DNA from: Marinicella algicola
GTDB taxonomy: Bacteria > Pseudomonadota > Gammaproteobacteria > Xanthomonadales > Marinicellaceae
Assembly: GCF_028401385.1 (NCBI RefSeq)
Contig: NZ_JAQOMR010000001.1
Span: 1,118,501-1,182,500 of the forward strand
DNA length: 64,000 bases
Direction of reading: 5' to 3'
Of this stretch, positions 30,203 to 40,554 are shown piece by piece. The stretch's first letter is position 1, and each line of letters opens with the position of its first letter. The notes below the pieces were generated by a model. That model had not been told where the DNA came from. It did not search any database and worked only from the letters and a program-made list of their open reading frames with translations. The position numbers and the translations under genes were made by a program.

Positions 30203-30361
30203 AGCGGCTAGCAGCCACGAAAGGGATGTCGGTACGCTCGATCCAGAACCATGTTGTCCGCCGGTTGACTTGCCGATCGCAAGCGTTCAATCCAAATACT
30301 GGTTGCGTTGTGGCCTGAATATCATGGCCTTTTCAAGGGCGCAGGCCGTCTTTTTGAATGT

Positions 30362-30958
30362 ATGAGGTTTGCTTTGAACGAGAAAAATCAAGCTGTCGTC
30401 GATTTTCTGAAATCACGCCGGTCGACGCCGGTTCTTCAGTTGGACGCACCGGGTCCCGGGCGGGCGGAACTGGAAGAAATCCTGACCATCGCCGCGCGTG
30501 TTCCTGATCACGGCAAGCTCGCACCCTGGCGTTTCATTGTTTATGCTGGGTCTGTGCGTGCAGAGGTTGGTGAAGCACTGGCCGCGATTGCCAGGGAGGA
30601 CGATCCCGACGCATCTTTGGAGCGCTTGAAACTCGAACGCGAACGCCTGATGCGGGCGCCTGTGGTGGTCGGTGTCATTAGCAGTGCCGCTATTCACCCG
30701 AAGATCCCTGAATGGGAGCAGATCATGTCTGCCGGTGCCGCCTGCTATAATCTTGTGGCGGCGGCCAATGCCTTCGGCTACGGTGCCACCTGGCTTAGCG
30801 AGTGGTATGCTTTCGACGAACGCGCCTTTCCGGTGCTTGGCGTTGCGCCCGGCGAGAGGATCGTCGGCTTCGTTCACATCGGCACCCGCACCGAAGAGCC
30901 GTTCGAGCGTGTGCGACCGGCGCTTGCCGATGTTGTGACCTGGCGCGGGGCTCTCTGA
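30362..30958 (+). CDS. Nitroreductase family protein (YdjA-like)
   Basis: 198-residue FMN-dependent nitroreductase-fold protein. SRRSTPVLQLDAPGPGRAEL and ILTIAARVPDHGKLAPWRFI match the YdjA-type subgroup; GYGATWLSEWYAFDE and IVGFVHIGT complete the FMN and dimer contacts. It probably uses NAD(P)H to reduce a quinone or nitro compound; the physiological substrate is unknown. I chose the ATG at 30362 over 30308 because the alignment of the family begins there, although no strong ribosome binding site is present. The downstream flavin reductase starts one base after this stop, so the two are coupled. Confidence 0.87.
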   Translation: MRFALNEKNQAVVDFLKSRRSTPVLQLDAPGPGRAELEEILTIAARVPDHGKLAPWRFIVYAGSVRAEVGEALAAIAREDDPDASLERLKLERERLMRAPVVVGVISSAAIHPKIPEWEQIMSAGAACYNLVAAANAFGYGATWLSEWYAFDERAFPVLGVAPGERIVGFVHIGTRTEEPFERVRPALADVVTWRGAL

Positions 30959-30959
30959 G

Positions 30960-31562
30960 ATGTTTTATGCGACCGATCGGAACGAACACGGACTGTCTCA
31001 CGATCCTTTCAAGGCGATTGTGTCGCCGCGGCCTATCGGCTGGATCGGTTCGCGCAGCAGCGACGGACAAGATAATCTTGCGCCCTATTCCTTCTTCAAT
31101 GCCGTTTCCACGATGCCGAAAATTATCATGTTTTCGTCGGACGGCATCAAGGACAGCGTGCGCAATATTGCCGAGACCGGCGTGTTCACCGCCAGCATGG
31201 TGAGCCGCGACCTTGCCGAGAAGATGAACAACACGTCGGCACCGCTTGACCATGGCACAAGTGAATTCGAGGCGGCCGGACTTAAGTCGATATCAGGCCG
31301 GCTTGTCGATGCTCCCTTTGTTGGCGAAGCTTACGCCGTGCTTGAATGCCGGATGACGGCAATCATGGAGCCTCCTGCACTTGAAGGTGCCAGTTCGGAA
31401 AGCCGGATGGTGTTCGGGCAGGTGGTCGCAATTCATATCAAGGACGAGGCACTGACCAGCGAGGGCCTCCTCGACATGGCGAGGGTGCGGCCACTGGCGC
31501 GCCTTGGCTATCTTGATTATTGCGATGGCGGCGATGTGTTCGAGATGGCGCGGCCTGGCTGA
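30960..31562 (+). CDS. Flavin reductase family protein (FMN-binding split barrel)
   Basis: 200-residue flavin-binding protein of the flavin-reductase-like family. DPFKAIVSPRPIGWIGSRS is the opening signature, followed by NLAPYSFFNAVSTMPKIIMF and NIAETGVFTASM. These proteins bind FMN and either supply reduced flavin to a monooxygenase or act as oxidoreductases themselves. Its ATG lies one base after the stop of the nitroreductase gene, which implies a two-gene operon of flavin enzymes. The reading frame is intact. Confidence 0.88.
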   Translation: MFYATDRNEHGLSHDPFKAIVSPRPIGWIGSRSSDGQDNLAPYSFFNAVSTMPKIIMFSSDGIKDSVRNIAETGVFTASMVSRDLAEKMNNTSAPLDHGTSEFEAAGLKSISGRLVDAPFVGEAYAVLECRMTAIMEPPALEGASSESRMVFGQVVAIHIKDEALTSEGLLDMARVRPLARLGYLDYCDGGDVFEMARPG

Positions 31563-31642
31563 GCAGAAGTTTAATTTTCAGCTGATTCTTTGGGGCTGCC
31601 GGTCGCAACCGCCCTTGTCGGCCTTAGCGTCTCAAGACATGG

Positions 31643-32322
31643 TCAGGCGGTGCCGAAAGCGTTCTTGATGATGCCGATATGGTCCGGGTTTTCAGTGAGC
31701 TTGCCGGCAAAACCGGAGCGGGCCGACTGGTGGCAGGAGGTTTCAAAGGCTTCCGCCGGTGACCGTGCTGCGCTGAAATCGATAGCGGGGATGCCGAGAT
31801 TGCGTGCGGCGAGCATGGTCGCGACCGCACCGTGGCGGGCGATGGTGCCGTCGCCATGGTCCTGTTCGAGTGCATCACCATCATAGCCAAGAGCAATCAG
31901 GCGCCCGTGCCGGTGCAAGAAGTGGCGGGCATTGAGCAGCCCGCTGCCATTGTCACCGATCATAGCAATCAGCGCGACAGATCCTTCATCGAGCCCTTCG
32001 CGCGCTTCCATGACCCGCAGCAGGGTTTCTGCCATCTGGATGCGGGCAGCACTTTCAACGCCGCGCAGAATGATACCGTCAGGCGCCGCGCGCGCCGCCT
32101 TCGAGAAATCCTCGACATTGTAGGCCTTGGATATTGGCTCACAGATCAGGAATATGGGAAGTGAGGGAGAACGCTTCGGAGCGATGCGATGCGTTGAGGA
32201 AGCCGGTCCTCGCCCTTGGCATGAAGACAAAGACAGTCGGGTCGGTTTCGCTGCGGATCAAAGGGTAACGGGTCGTCTGTCGCCATGCCGAGCAGCCAGA
32301 CTTTCATGCGGCGAATGTCCAT
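31643..32322 (-). CDS. CitE-like (HpcH/HpaI aldolase/citrate lyase family) protein (one frame break)
   Basis: About 227-residue TIM-barrel lyase-like protein. The C-terminal half matches CitE-type proteins: FLICEPISKAYNVEDF, GIILRGVESAARIQM, RLIALGYDGDALEQDHGD, and AARNLGIPAIDF followed by GFAGKLTENPDHIG. The N-terminal strand region is more divergent (MDIRRMKVWLLGMATDDPLP), so substrate and activity are unsure. GGAGG lies seven bases before the ATG at 32322. The frame breaks in the GGG at 32156-32158; one more base joins LPHFP to IFLICEP. It stands alone and converges with the flavin reductase gene. Confidence 0.72.
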
Positions 32323-32439
32323 CGTCATTCCTCCAACCGGGTCTCCCACGCTCGGCAGGATGAAGCAATGTCAGTTGCTTGGAAACGGCGTTGAGCGCCT
32401 TTCCACCTGTATTATGACAGTTTTACGGCTGTTCGCTCG

Positions 32440-32474
32440 AAAAAACAGAAGCCGGGCGGCGATTTGCCGCCCGG
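32440..32474 (-). terminator. terminator after the FMN reductase gene
   Basis: On the minus strand, CGGGCGGC, a short loop, then GCCGCCCG, followed by CTTCTGTTTTTT (plus-strand A run 32440-32445). It begins ten bases after the stop at 32484. Confidence 0.8.
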
Positions 32475-32483
32475 GACGTCGAG

Positions 32484-33047
32484 TCAGGCCGCTTTGCGCA
32501 TGTCTGCGAGCGGGCCGGCCCACTTGAAGAGTTCGTCGAGCAGGCCTTTTGCTCCTGTCTCCATCTCGCCATTGGGCTTGAACGTGCCGTCTTCAATGAA
32601 TTTCGGGAAAAATGGTACCGGAACGACCTGGGGCAGGGCGTGCGCATTGAGGTTGCCAACCAGTGCACGCAGTTCCTGGGCAGCGCGCAGGCCGCCCGAA
32701 ATGCCGCCATAGCTGACGACCCCGGCAGGCTTGTAGCCCCATTCCAGGGCAACGATCTGCACTGCATTCACAAGAGCGGCTGCCGGAAAGTAATCATATT
32801 CCGGGGTCACGAAAATGAAGGCATCCGCCGAATCGACACTGGCTGCCCACTTGCGTGTATGTTCATGCTGATAATCCTGCATCCGCGGGTGCTTTGGTTC
32901 ATCGAGAAGCGGCAGATTGAAGTCGGCAATATCAACGAGTTCAACCTCGAACTTGCCGTGTTCGCGCGCGAGATCGCTGACCCATTTTGCAATGGTGGGG
33001 CACACACGGCCCGGCCGGGTGCTGCCGATGATGATGTTGAGCTTCAT
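32484..33047 (-). CDS. NADPH-dependent FMN reductase family protein
   Basis: 187-residue flavodoxin-fold oxidoreductase. IIIGSTRPGRVCPTIAKWV is the FMN phosphate-binding loop, FVTPEYDYFPAAALVNAVQI is the second FMN contact, and SYGGISGGLRAAQELRAL is the third. Such enzymes reduce quinones, azo compounds or free FMN using NAD(P)H. The ATG at 33047 is preceded by AAGGAGAT. Its reading frame is intact and its length typical. It ends in its own terminator; no operon partner. Confidence 0.9.
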   Translation of the reverse strand: MKLNIIIGSTRPGRVCPTIAKWVSDLAREHGKFEVELVDIADFNLPLLDEPKHPRMQDYQHEHTRKWAASVDSADAFIFVTPEYDYFPAAALVNAVQIVALEWGYKPAGVVSYGGISGGLRAAQELRALVGNLNAHALPQVVPVPFFPKFIEDGTFKPNGEMETGAKGLLDELFKWAGPLADMRKAA

Positions 33048-33272
33048 GAAAATCTCCTTGCCACAGCGCGAAGCCTAACCCGTCCACGCTGAAATTCGAA
33101 TGAGAAGACCGGCGGGGAGGATACTGCCGGCCTCGAATGTGTACGAGCGTCAAATAGGGGTCGTTCAAGACGTGGCAAGGCAAGAAACAGATGTGATCTG
33201 GTCACATGCAGGTCACTGTCTCATGGAGATTCTGCCCCGTCCAAAGGCGAGGCCGAGAGCTGCTGTCGTCAC

Positions 33273-33976
33273 TTATGACTGATAGACGACGATTGGTGTC
33301 GGCAGGTTGTTGACCCTGTTGTATAGGTCGATCACGTCTTGGTTGATCATACGGATGCAGCCAGAGGAAACGGCCTTGCCGATCGAACTCCAGTCCGGAT
33401 TGCCGTGCACGCGGTAGAGCGTGTCCTTGCCGTTCTCGAAAATATAGAGCGCGCGTGCGCCGAGCGGGTTCATCAGACCCGGCTCCATGCCGCCATTCTT
33501 GTTGGAGTATGCCTCGAGTTTCGGGTCGCGCTCGATCATCTCTTCCGGCGGGAACCATTTCGGCCATTCCTGCTTCCATTTGATCACGCCATTGCCACCC
33601 CAGGAGAAGCCGGAACGCCCGATGCCGACGCCGTAACGCATCGCGGTACCGTCGGCTTCGACCAGGTAAAGGAAACGGTTGGGTGTATCGACGACCACAG
33701 TTCCGGGGCTTCGCCGGTCGGATCCGGGACGCGCTGGCGGTAATAAACCGGATCGATTTGCCGCCATGGCACGGCCGGAATCATATAGCCGTTGTCATCC
33801 AGCGGACCATACATTTCGGTCAGTTCGGCTACAGTGTAAGGCGTTCCCTCCACCCGGGGCGCTCTCGATGCTGCAGATTGCTCGGGGTACTGACTGACGC
33901 AGCCAGCCAGGAGCGTGGTGGTTGAAACGGCACCGAGAAGGAAAGTCCGGCGCGACAGCGTCTTGTCAACGAGCAT
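33273..33976 (-). CDS. L,D-transpeptidase (YkuD family) lipoprotein (one frame break)
   Basis: About 234-residue cell-wall enzyme forming 3-3 peptidoglycan crosslinks or attaching proteins to the wall. The N terminus has both a twin-arginine-like stretch (SRRTFLLGAVS) and a lipobox (TLLAGC), so it is probably a lipoprotein. The YkuD domain ends with the catalytic pattern YRVHGNPDWSS and SSGCIRM, where His, Ser and Cys are all present. The frame breaks at about 33703-33704; one more base joins DPTGEAP to GTVVVDTPNRFLYLV. It is the last of three minus-strand envelope or lipid genes. Confidence 0.9.
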
Positions 33977-34124
33977 TCAAGCCTCATCAATTTTACGAAA
34001 TTTGCTTTTCTACAGAGGCTTTTAGCCGAGCGCGTTCCCCTTCATAGCTCCGTGTGGTCACAATTGCGGGATCGCCGTGCTTGGCGAGGCAAGTGTGACC
34101 GAAAACACGCAGTTTGCGGGCGCT

Positions 34125-35802
34125 TCATTCCACGGCGCAACCGGTATCCCTGCCGAGGTCGCAGATATTCTTCAACATCTGTGTTCGCACAGACGTCCAT
34201 GGCTGAGGATTGGTAACGGCCACCCAGGCATCGATGTAGTCGCGGGCGAGATAGTTGTGTCCGAAGCCGGCCGGCAGCGCCTTGGAGAGGATCATATCGA
34301 GCGTCAGCTGGAGCTGGGTCACGACCGGCACAAAATGGAGATAGGGCGATACGTCGGGTGCCGGCGGTTCCTGCATCCACTCAGGCGCCCGGAAAAACGA
34401 GTTCGGCTCGAAAAATACGATCGGGTCCGAGGCGTATTGCAGGAAGTTGATCCTGATCTGTCCCCATTGATCGCCGCCTTGCGCGGGCGTGCGGAACTGC
34501 GAGGAGAAGCGCACAACTTCCCCGTCGTCCACCTGCGGCAGGACATAGGGCGTGCCGGGGTTGCGTGCCGCAACCGTTTGCCGCCAGAGATATGAGGGGA
34601 AGGGTGGGCCGGCCCAGAGGGCACCGGCCACGGGCTGGTCGAGCATCTGGAAAACATTGAACGAGTGCATTGAGGACCATGCGCCGAGACTGATGCCGTG
34701 CATATAGAGTTCGGGGCGGGTGGATTCCGGCAGCGTGCGCCAGTAGCTGTAGACCTCTTCCATGGTCGCGGTTGCCTGTTTCAGGCCCGTATCCGTTTCG
34801 AACACCAATGCGAGCGGTGACTGCAGAAATGAATACTGGACCGCGACCGTCGCGACATCACCATTCTGGATGAATTCGATCGTGTCATGCGCGCCGGGGT
34901 CCAGCCATCCGGTGCCGGTCGGACTCGCAATCAGAAGCACCTTGCGGTCGAAGGCCCCAAGCCGCTTGAGTTCCTCCAGTGCGATTTTCGCGCGTTCCTC
35001 CGGGTCGTCATCCTGAGAACGGCCGACATAAACCCGGATTGGGCGCAATGCTGGTGTGCCGCTGAACGTGCTGATATCTTCCGCGGAAGGGGCGTCGGTG
35101 ACGAAGTTGCGGCCAGGTTGCCCCATCGCTTCCCAACTCACCAGGAGTCCTGGCTTCCGGAAATGAAGGGATCGGTCGGTGCCGGCGGCGCGGTGTCGAA
35201 CAGATCCTGTGCGGTTTCGTAGGTTTCATCGAGAAATTCTATCGCCGAGGGCAGGACCCAGTCACGGGATGCGACGAACACGATCAGAAGCACGATCACC
35301 AGACCGAGCAGATTGGCGACGCGCGGAGACATGACGCGGTAGAGCCTGCGCCTCAGTGTGTCGAAGACCATCTGGAACAGGGTGCCGATCAGGAACAGCA
35401 GGATAAACACACCGAGGCCGATGGCCAGAACGACCAACGCCGCACCGCTTTCGAGCAGTTCCATATTCACGCGGGCGCGGACCGAGTTTTGCCATTCCGT
35501 GGTCATGGAGAGACAATAGAGCAGCAGGCCGAGGGAGGCCGCGAGCACGGCCGCGCGCGCAATCAGCGCAAATTTGCCTTTCGGCTCCGGGATTTGCAAT
35601 CCGCGCCAGAGCGCCAGCAGAAACCTGCCGATCATGTAGCCAAGTGCCATCACGAGGCCGGCCAGTACACCCTGCAACGAGAAGGCGCGCGGGATCAATG
35701 ACGGGGTCAGGGACGCCGCGAAAAGACGAGGCCGAGGGAGAGTGCGAAGGCACTTGAGCTGTACCAGCGTGTGCCTGGACCGATGTGATCGTCTTGTTGC
35801 AT
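34125..35802 (-). CDS. Membrane alpha/beta hydrolase (Abhydrolase_9 with membrane N-terminal domain; two frame breaks)
   Basis: About 559-residue protein. The first 190 residues form four membrane helices of the Abhydrolase_9 N-terminal type (SLTPSLIPRAFSLQGVLAG). The C-terminal domain begins SLVSWEAMGQPGRNFV and contains the nucleophile elbow YMHGISLGAWSS. The substrate is unknown; lipid or polyester is plausible. The frame breaks at AAAA 35721-35724 (one more base gives LVFFAASLTPSLIP) and near 35144 (one more base joins SGSQDSL to VSWEAMG). I place the start at the ATG at 35802 (MQQDDHIGPG), which lacks a clear ribosome binding site. The patatin gene lies directly upstream on the same strand. 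Confidence 0.83.
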
Positions 35803-35819
35803 TCTATCTGGCCTGTTTT

Positions 35820-36784
35820 TTAGTTGTTGTCTTCAATGATCTGGTTTTCGACGATTTTTTCAATTCTGCGCTTGAAGGTGTCCTGATCTGCGGCGGCAGC
35901 GGCCAGGATATCCTCAACCTCAAAGAAATCCATTGTATTGAAGCTGCCGACATTCGGTTCGATAAAGATATCGGGGCGCGCACATTTGACCTTTTCGGCA
36001 ACAATCGAGCTTTGGGTGATGCTGAACGAGCCGGCCCATGTCTCGAACGAGCCGGGTATTTCGCCGATATCTTCAACGTCGGTGCCGGTGACGTCGATTG
36101 CGACCGTGAAATAGCGTGCTTTGTCGAGGAGATCGAAAGGTGTCGGATTGACGAAGCCGCCGTCAATCAGCACACGGCCGTCGCGCCGGACCGGCGTTAG
36201 CAGAACGGGCAGACAGGATGAGGCCGAGATCGCCGACAGCAACGGTCCCTCGCGCATCACGTATTCGTTCTGGCGATAAAAATCGGTTGCGACGATCGTC
36301 AGCGGTATTTCGAGGTCCGAGAAGCTCTGCGCCATGCCTTCGGGAAACAGCGCCGCAAACAGGATTTCCGGTTCAACAACGGCCGGCCGGAAGATGTTAA
36401 TGAGCGAGCCCCAGGTGTCGCCGGTGTCGATCAGAAGGCGTTTCAGGAGCGACTGGCGCCGGGTAAAAGATCGACGATGTAGTGGCGGATTTCTCGCCCG
36501 CTCATACCGTCGCAATAAAGCGCGCCGAGGATCGAGCCCATTGAGGTCCCGGCTACTTCTTTCGGGCGGATGCCGAGCGAGATCGAGGCTCTCAAGATAG
36601 GGGATATGAGCAAAGGCCTTTGCTGCTCCGCCGCCCAGCGCCAGCGCTAGGCCTTCCTTTTACGCAAGGCTTCATCGGATGTATCGGCCATGGCTGTGTC
36701 CTCAGGCAGAGAAGATTGCGCGCGCGCTTTTCCGGCAACCAGGCCGGCGCCTGCGGCAAGCAGAAAGTTTCGACGTTGAACCAT
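35820..36784 (-). CDS. Exported patatin-like phospholipase (three frame breaks)
   Basis: About 321-residue lipid acyl hydrolase. VQRRNFLLAAGAGLVAGKAR at the N terminus is a twin-arginine-like signal, and GGAAG lies seven bases before the ATG at 36784. The catalytic parts become visible after repair: GLALALGGGAAKAFAHI (oxyanion hole), AGTSMGSILGALY (Ser nucleophile in GxSxG), and LIDGGFVNPTPFDLL (the Asp of the dyad, DGG). Breaks are at about 36652, 36590 and 36461. Patatins are usually cytosolic or autotransported, so a signal-bearing form next to a membrane hydrolase is unusual. Confidence 0.82.
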
Positions 36785-37039
36785 GGTGTTCTTCCGCTTG
36801 AAGTAATGATCGGGACTATAAATGGGCCGTTCAAGACAGGCAAGCAAAGCAGGCCGCCTGTGGCGTTAATCCTCTGCATGAGGTTTAGCGCCATCTGTAT
36901 GAATAGTGTCGATTAAGTTTATGTAATTTATGTGAAAAAATATTCCGCAGCGGCCGAAGAAGTTGGTCGGAACCGATTTCTCCGGTCGCAGGATGGAAAC
37001 AGTGACGCAGGCGCGGCATTCGGCTGGCGCTGACCGGAT

Positions 37040-39099
37040 CTAGATATCGAGGTTGTCGGCAAAGGCGGCGTTTTCCTGGATGAAGCGGAAACGTGCGTCG
37101 GCCTTGGTCCCCATCAGATCATCGACGGCCGTTTTTGTGCCTTCGAAATCCACAGCATCGATATCGACCCTCAGCAGCATGCGCTTTTTCGGGTCCATCG
37201 TGGTTTCCTTCAGCTGTGCTGGAAGCATCTCGCCGAGCCCCTTGAAGCGGCTAAGTTCCACCTTGCCTCGACCGGTGAAGAAGTTTTCCATCAGTTCGGC
37301 GCGGTGGGCGTCGTCACGGGCATATGCGGTCTTGCCACCCTGTGAAATCTTGTAGAGCGGCGGCACGGCCAGAAACAGATGGCCCTGGCGGATCAGCTCC
37401 GGCATTTCCTTGTAGAAAAATGTGATCAGCAGCGACGCGATATGGGCGCCGTCAACGTCGGCATCGGTCATGATGATAATGCGTTCGTAGCGCAGGTCTT
37501 CCTCACGGTATTTCGTTCGTGTGCCGCAGCCGAGCGCCTGAATGAGATCGGCAAGCAACTGGTTGGCCGTGAATTTGTCGCGGCCGGCGCTTGCGACGTT
37601 AAGGATCTTGCCCCGCAGCGGCAGGATTGCCTGATTGGTGCGGTTACGCGCCTGCTTTGCCGAGCCGCCTGCGGAATCGCCTTCCACCAGAAACAGTTCA
37701 GCGCCGCTGGCCGCTTTCTGCGAGCAGTCGGCGAGCTTGCCGGGGAGGCGCAGTTTCTTGACGGCGGACTTTCGGTTGACTTCGCGCTCCTTGCGGCGGC
37801 GCAGACGTTCCTCTGAGCGTTCGACCACCCAGTCAAGCAGCTTTTCTGATTCCATCGGGTTGGCGGAGAGATAAAGGTCGAAGGGATCGCGCAGTGCGTT
37901 TTCAACGATGCGCTGGGCCTCGACGGTGGCCAGACGGTCCTTTGTCTGCCCGACGAATTCCGGCTCACGGATGAACACCGACAGCATGCCGACTGCCGAG
38001 ATCATCACATCATCGGTGGTGATCTGCGCGCCGCGCTTGTTGCCGACCATTTCTGCATAGTTCTTGAGCCCTCGCATCAGCGCCTGGCGCAGACCGGCCT
38101 CATGGGCGCCGCCTTCAGGGGTCGGCACAGTGTTACAGTAGGAATGGACATTCGGATCGCCGCCATACCAGGAGACTGCCCATTCAACCGCACCGTGGCC
38201 ACCGGTCTTTTCTGTCTTGCCGGCGAAAATCTCGCGGGTGACCGTGAAATCCTTGCCGATGGTTGCTGCAAGATAGTCTTTCAGACCGCCGGGAAAGTGG
38301 AACACTGCCTTGTCCGGAACGTCGTCATTGCCGTCGACCAGCGAAGGGTCGCAGGACCAGCGAATTTCCACACCACCGAACAGATAGGCCTTCGAGCGGG
38401 CCATGCGCATGACCCGCGCCGGGTCGAATTTGGCGCGGGGGCCGAAGATCTCAGCATCGGGATGGAAGCGCACTCGGGTGCCGCGTCGGTTTTGGATCGG
38501 GCCGAGATCCTGCAACTCGCCCTGCGGCACGCCACGCGAAAACTCAGCCGGTAGAGACGGCGCTCGCGCGCGACCTCGACTTCCAGAAGATCGGAAAGTG
38601 CGTTGACCACGGAGACGCCGACGCCGTGCAGACCGCCGGAGGTCTCATAGGCCTTGCCGTCGAACTTGCCGCCGGCATGAAGCTTGGTCATGATCACTTC
38701 GAGTGTCGACTTGCCCGGCACCTGAGGATGATTTTCCACTGGGATGCCGCGGCCATTGTCGGAAACCGTCAACATGCCCTCGGCGTCGAGATGCACATCG
38801 ATGAAATCCGCATGCCCGGCAACGGCTCTCGTCCATCGAATTGTCGATGACCTCGGCGAAAAGATGATGAAGTGCCTTTTCGTCAGTCCCGCCGATATAC
38901 ATGCCCGGGCGCATGCGCACCGGCTCGAGGCCTTCCAGCACACGGATCGACGAGGCGCCATAGTCGCCGTCTGCCGCCGGGGCACCGGCCGCCGCTTTGG
39001 AGGCGCAGCTGCACGAGTGGGGCGAGGCGCCTTGTCTTCATCGGCTGCCTTTTTGCTTTTACCAGAAAGGTCGGCGAAGAGGTCTTTGCTGTTATCCAT
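37040..39099 (-). CDS. parE: DNA topoisomerase IV subunit B (three frame breaks)
   Basis: About 685-residue ATPase and TOPRIM subunit of topoisomerase IV, needed for chromosome decatenation. The GHKL ATPase shows [33 protein letters not shown] and [15 protein letters not shown]; the TOPRIM domain shows [18 protein letters not shown] and [18 protein letters not shown]; and [19 protein letters not shown] distinguishes ParE from GyrB. Breaks are at about 39009, 38824 and 38539-38542; the last is repaired by one more base ([17 protein letters not shown]). An essential gene broken three times argues for sequence error. parC is not in the window. Confidence 0.95.
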
Positions 39100-39492
39100 A
39101 AGGTCCGGCAGAGTGTTTGGGTTTGGGCATATACGCCTTATAGGCGAGATCAGTGACGTATTCTGGCAAAGAATGGGCCGTTAAGCGATGCTGTGCCAAA
39201 TTGTCGCATATTGCCTGTGGATGAAGTCGGCTGGCGCTGGAAATCGTCTGTCGCCAGGGACTGGCCCGAACGGGACTATTCGATTTAAACAGGTCTCAAA
39301 CCGATTAGGTGGTGATCGGCTTCGGAAATTTCACCGCCTTGTTTCGGCGATTTGTTCTGGAACAAGACGGACATTTCCGGGCTGGCGCATGAGGAGGGCC
39401 GATATGCCCGCATTTGCACCCTGCCTCCGAATAAGGGAAGAAGGTGGAAAGGGTTCGGCGCCTGACACAGAAATAACGGGAGATAATCACAG
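39100..39492. other. intergenic region between parE and tpiA
   Basis: About 390 bases carrying the divergent promoters of parE and tpiA. A short palindrome GCCTTATAGGC lies at 39135-39145 near parE. On the minus strand a GGAGG (39424-39428) precedes a 42-codon ORF and, in another frame, a CxC plus CxxC pattern like a zinc ribbon; neither is supported well enough to call. No terminator or recognisable RNA is seen. Confidence 0.4.
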
Positions 39493-40263
39493 ATGACATC
39501 CGACATGCGACCGCTGATCGCCGGGAACTGGAAGATGAACGGCACCCGGGCATCGCTCGATCAGATCAGAGCCATTGCCCACGGCGTCAGCGGCCCTCTG
39601 TCGCGGAAACTGGATGCGTTGATCTGCCCGCCTTCGACGCTGCTCTACGTGGCGACCACGCTGACGGTGGACACCAAGCTGATGATCGGCGCGCAGGATT
39701 GTCACCAGAAAGCCCGCACCGGCGCTCATACGGGCGACATTTCCGCCGAAATGATCCGGGATTGCTTCGCCACCCACGTCATTGTCGGCCATTCCGAGCG
39801 CCGCAAGGAGCACAAGGAAAGCAACAAGGTTGTCTCGACCAAGGCGCGTGCGGCCTATGACCAGGGCCTGACAGCGATCGTTTGCATTGGCGAAACCCGC
39901 TCAGAGCATGCCTCGGGCCGGACCATGGAGGTCCTGCACCGTCAGCTCTTCGAAAGCATGCCGGATGATGCCACCGGCGAGAACACGGTGATCGCCTATG
40001 AGCCCATTTGGGCGATCGGAACGGGCCAGACACCCGGTCCCGAGCAGGTGGCCGAGGTGCATGCGGGGATGCGGCGCGATCTGATCGAACGCTTCGGCGA
40101 AGCGGGCGAGCGCTTCCGGCTGCTCTATGGCGGGTCGGTCAAACCCGGAAACGCCAAAGAATTGATGAGCGTGCCGCATGTTAACGGCGCGCTGATCGGC
40201 GGCGCCAGTCTGAAGGCTGCCGACTTCCTGTCGATCTACCATGCTTACGAGGATATCGTCTGA
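39493..40263 (+). CDS. tpiA: Triose-phosphate isomerase
   Basis: 256-residue glycolytic TIM barrel interconverting dihydroxyacetone phosphate and glyceraldehyde 3-phosphate. Active-site residues are all visible: Lys in AGNWKMNG, His in VIVGHSERR, Glu in [12 protein letters not shown], and the phosphate loop [17 protein letters not shown] lies about ten bases upstream of the ATG at 39493. The reading frame is intact. tpiA, secG and pyrG in this order on one strand is a widespread alphaproteobacterial arrangement. Confidence 0.97.
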   Translation: MTSDMRPLIAGNWKMNGTRASLDQIRAIAHGVSGPLSRKLDALICPPSTLLYVATTLTVDTKLMIGAQDCHQKARTGAHTGDISAEMIRDCFATHVIVGHSERRKEHKESNKVVSTKARAAYDQGLTAIVCIGETRSEHASGRTMEVLHRQLFESMPDDATGENTVIAYEPIWAIGTGQTPGPEQVAEVHAGMRRDLIERFGEAGERFRLLYGGSVKPGNAKELMSVPHVNGALIGGASLKAADFLSIYHAYEDIV

Positions 40264-40554
40264 GTTGACACTCTACTTCGTAGAAAATCGTTAAGTATTT
40301 AAAATAAAATGATTTTATGCGTATTTTGGAGGCGAATTCAGGGTTGCCCTTTTTCGGTGTGGCGTTTGCCCGGCCCGGACTTTGCCGGTGCAAAATGCCG
40401 GTCGGGTTGTGTTTTGGCAGCTAGCATTGGTTGGGTGATTACCCGGCAGGTATGAAAAAGGGGTTGGATTGGTGGCGCGCCTCATGTAGAGAAGCGCCAG
40501 ATATTCTTGGATTGCCCCGTTGGCGCCTTGCGAGCGGGGACGGATTGGACATTC

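Noticed and set aside
30265..30361. Promoter and attenuator before the nitroreductase gene
   Set aside because: TTGACT at 30265 has no -10 element at proper spacing, and the GGCC repeats near 30312-30350 do not form one clear terminator.
40264..40554. tRNA gene between tpiA and secG
   Set aside because: Some bacteria have a tRNA-Leu beside secG, but no T-arm or acceptor-stem pattern is visible here.
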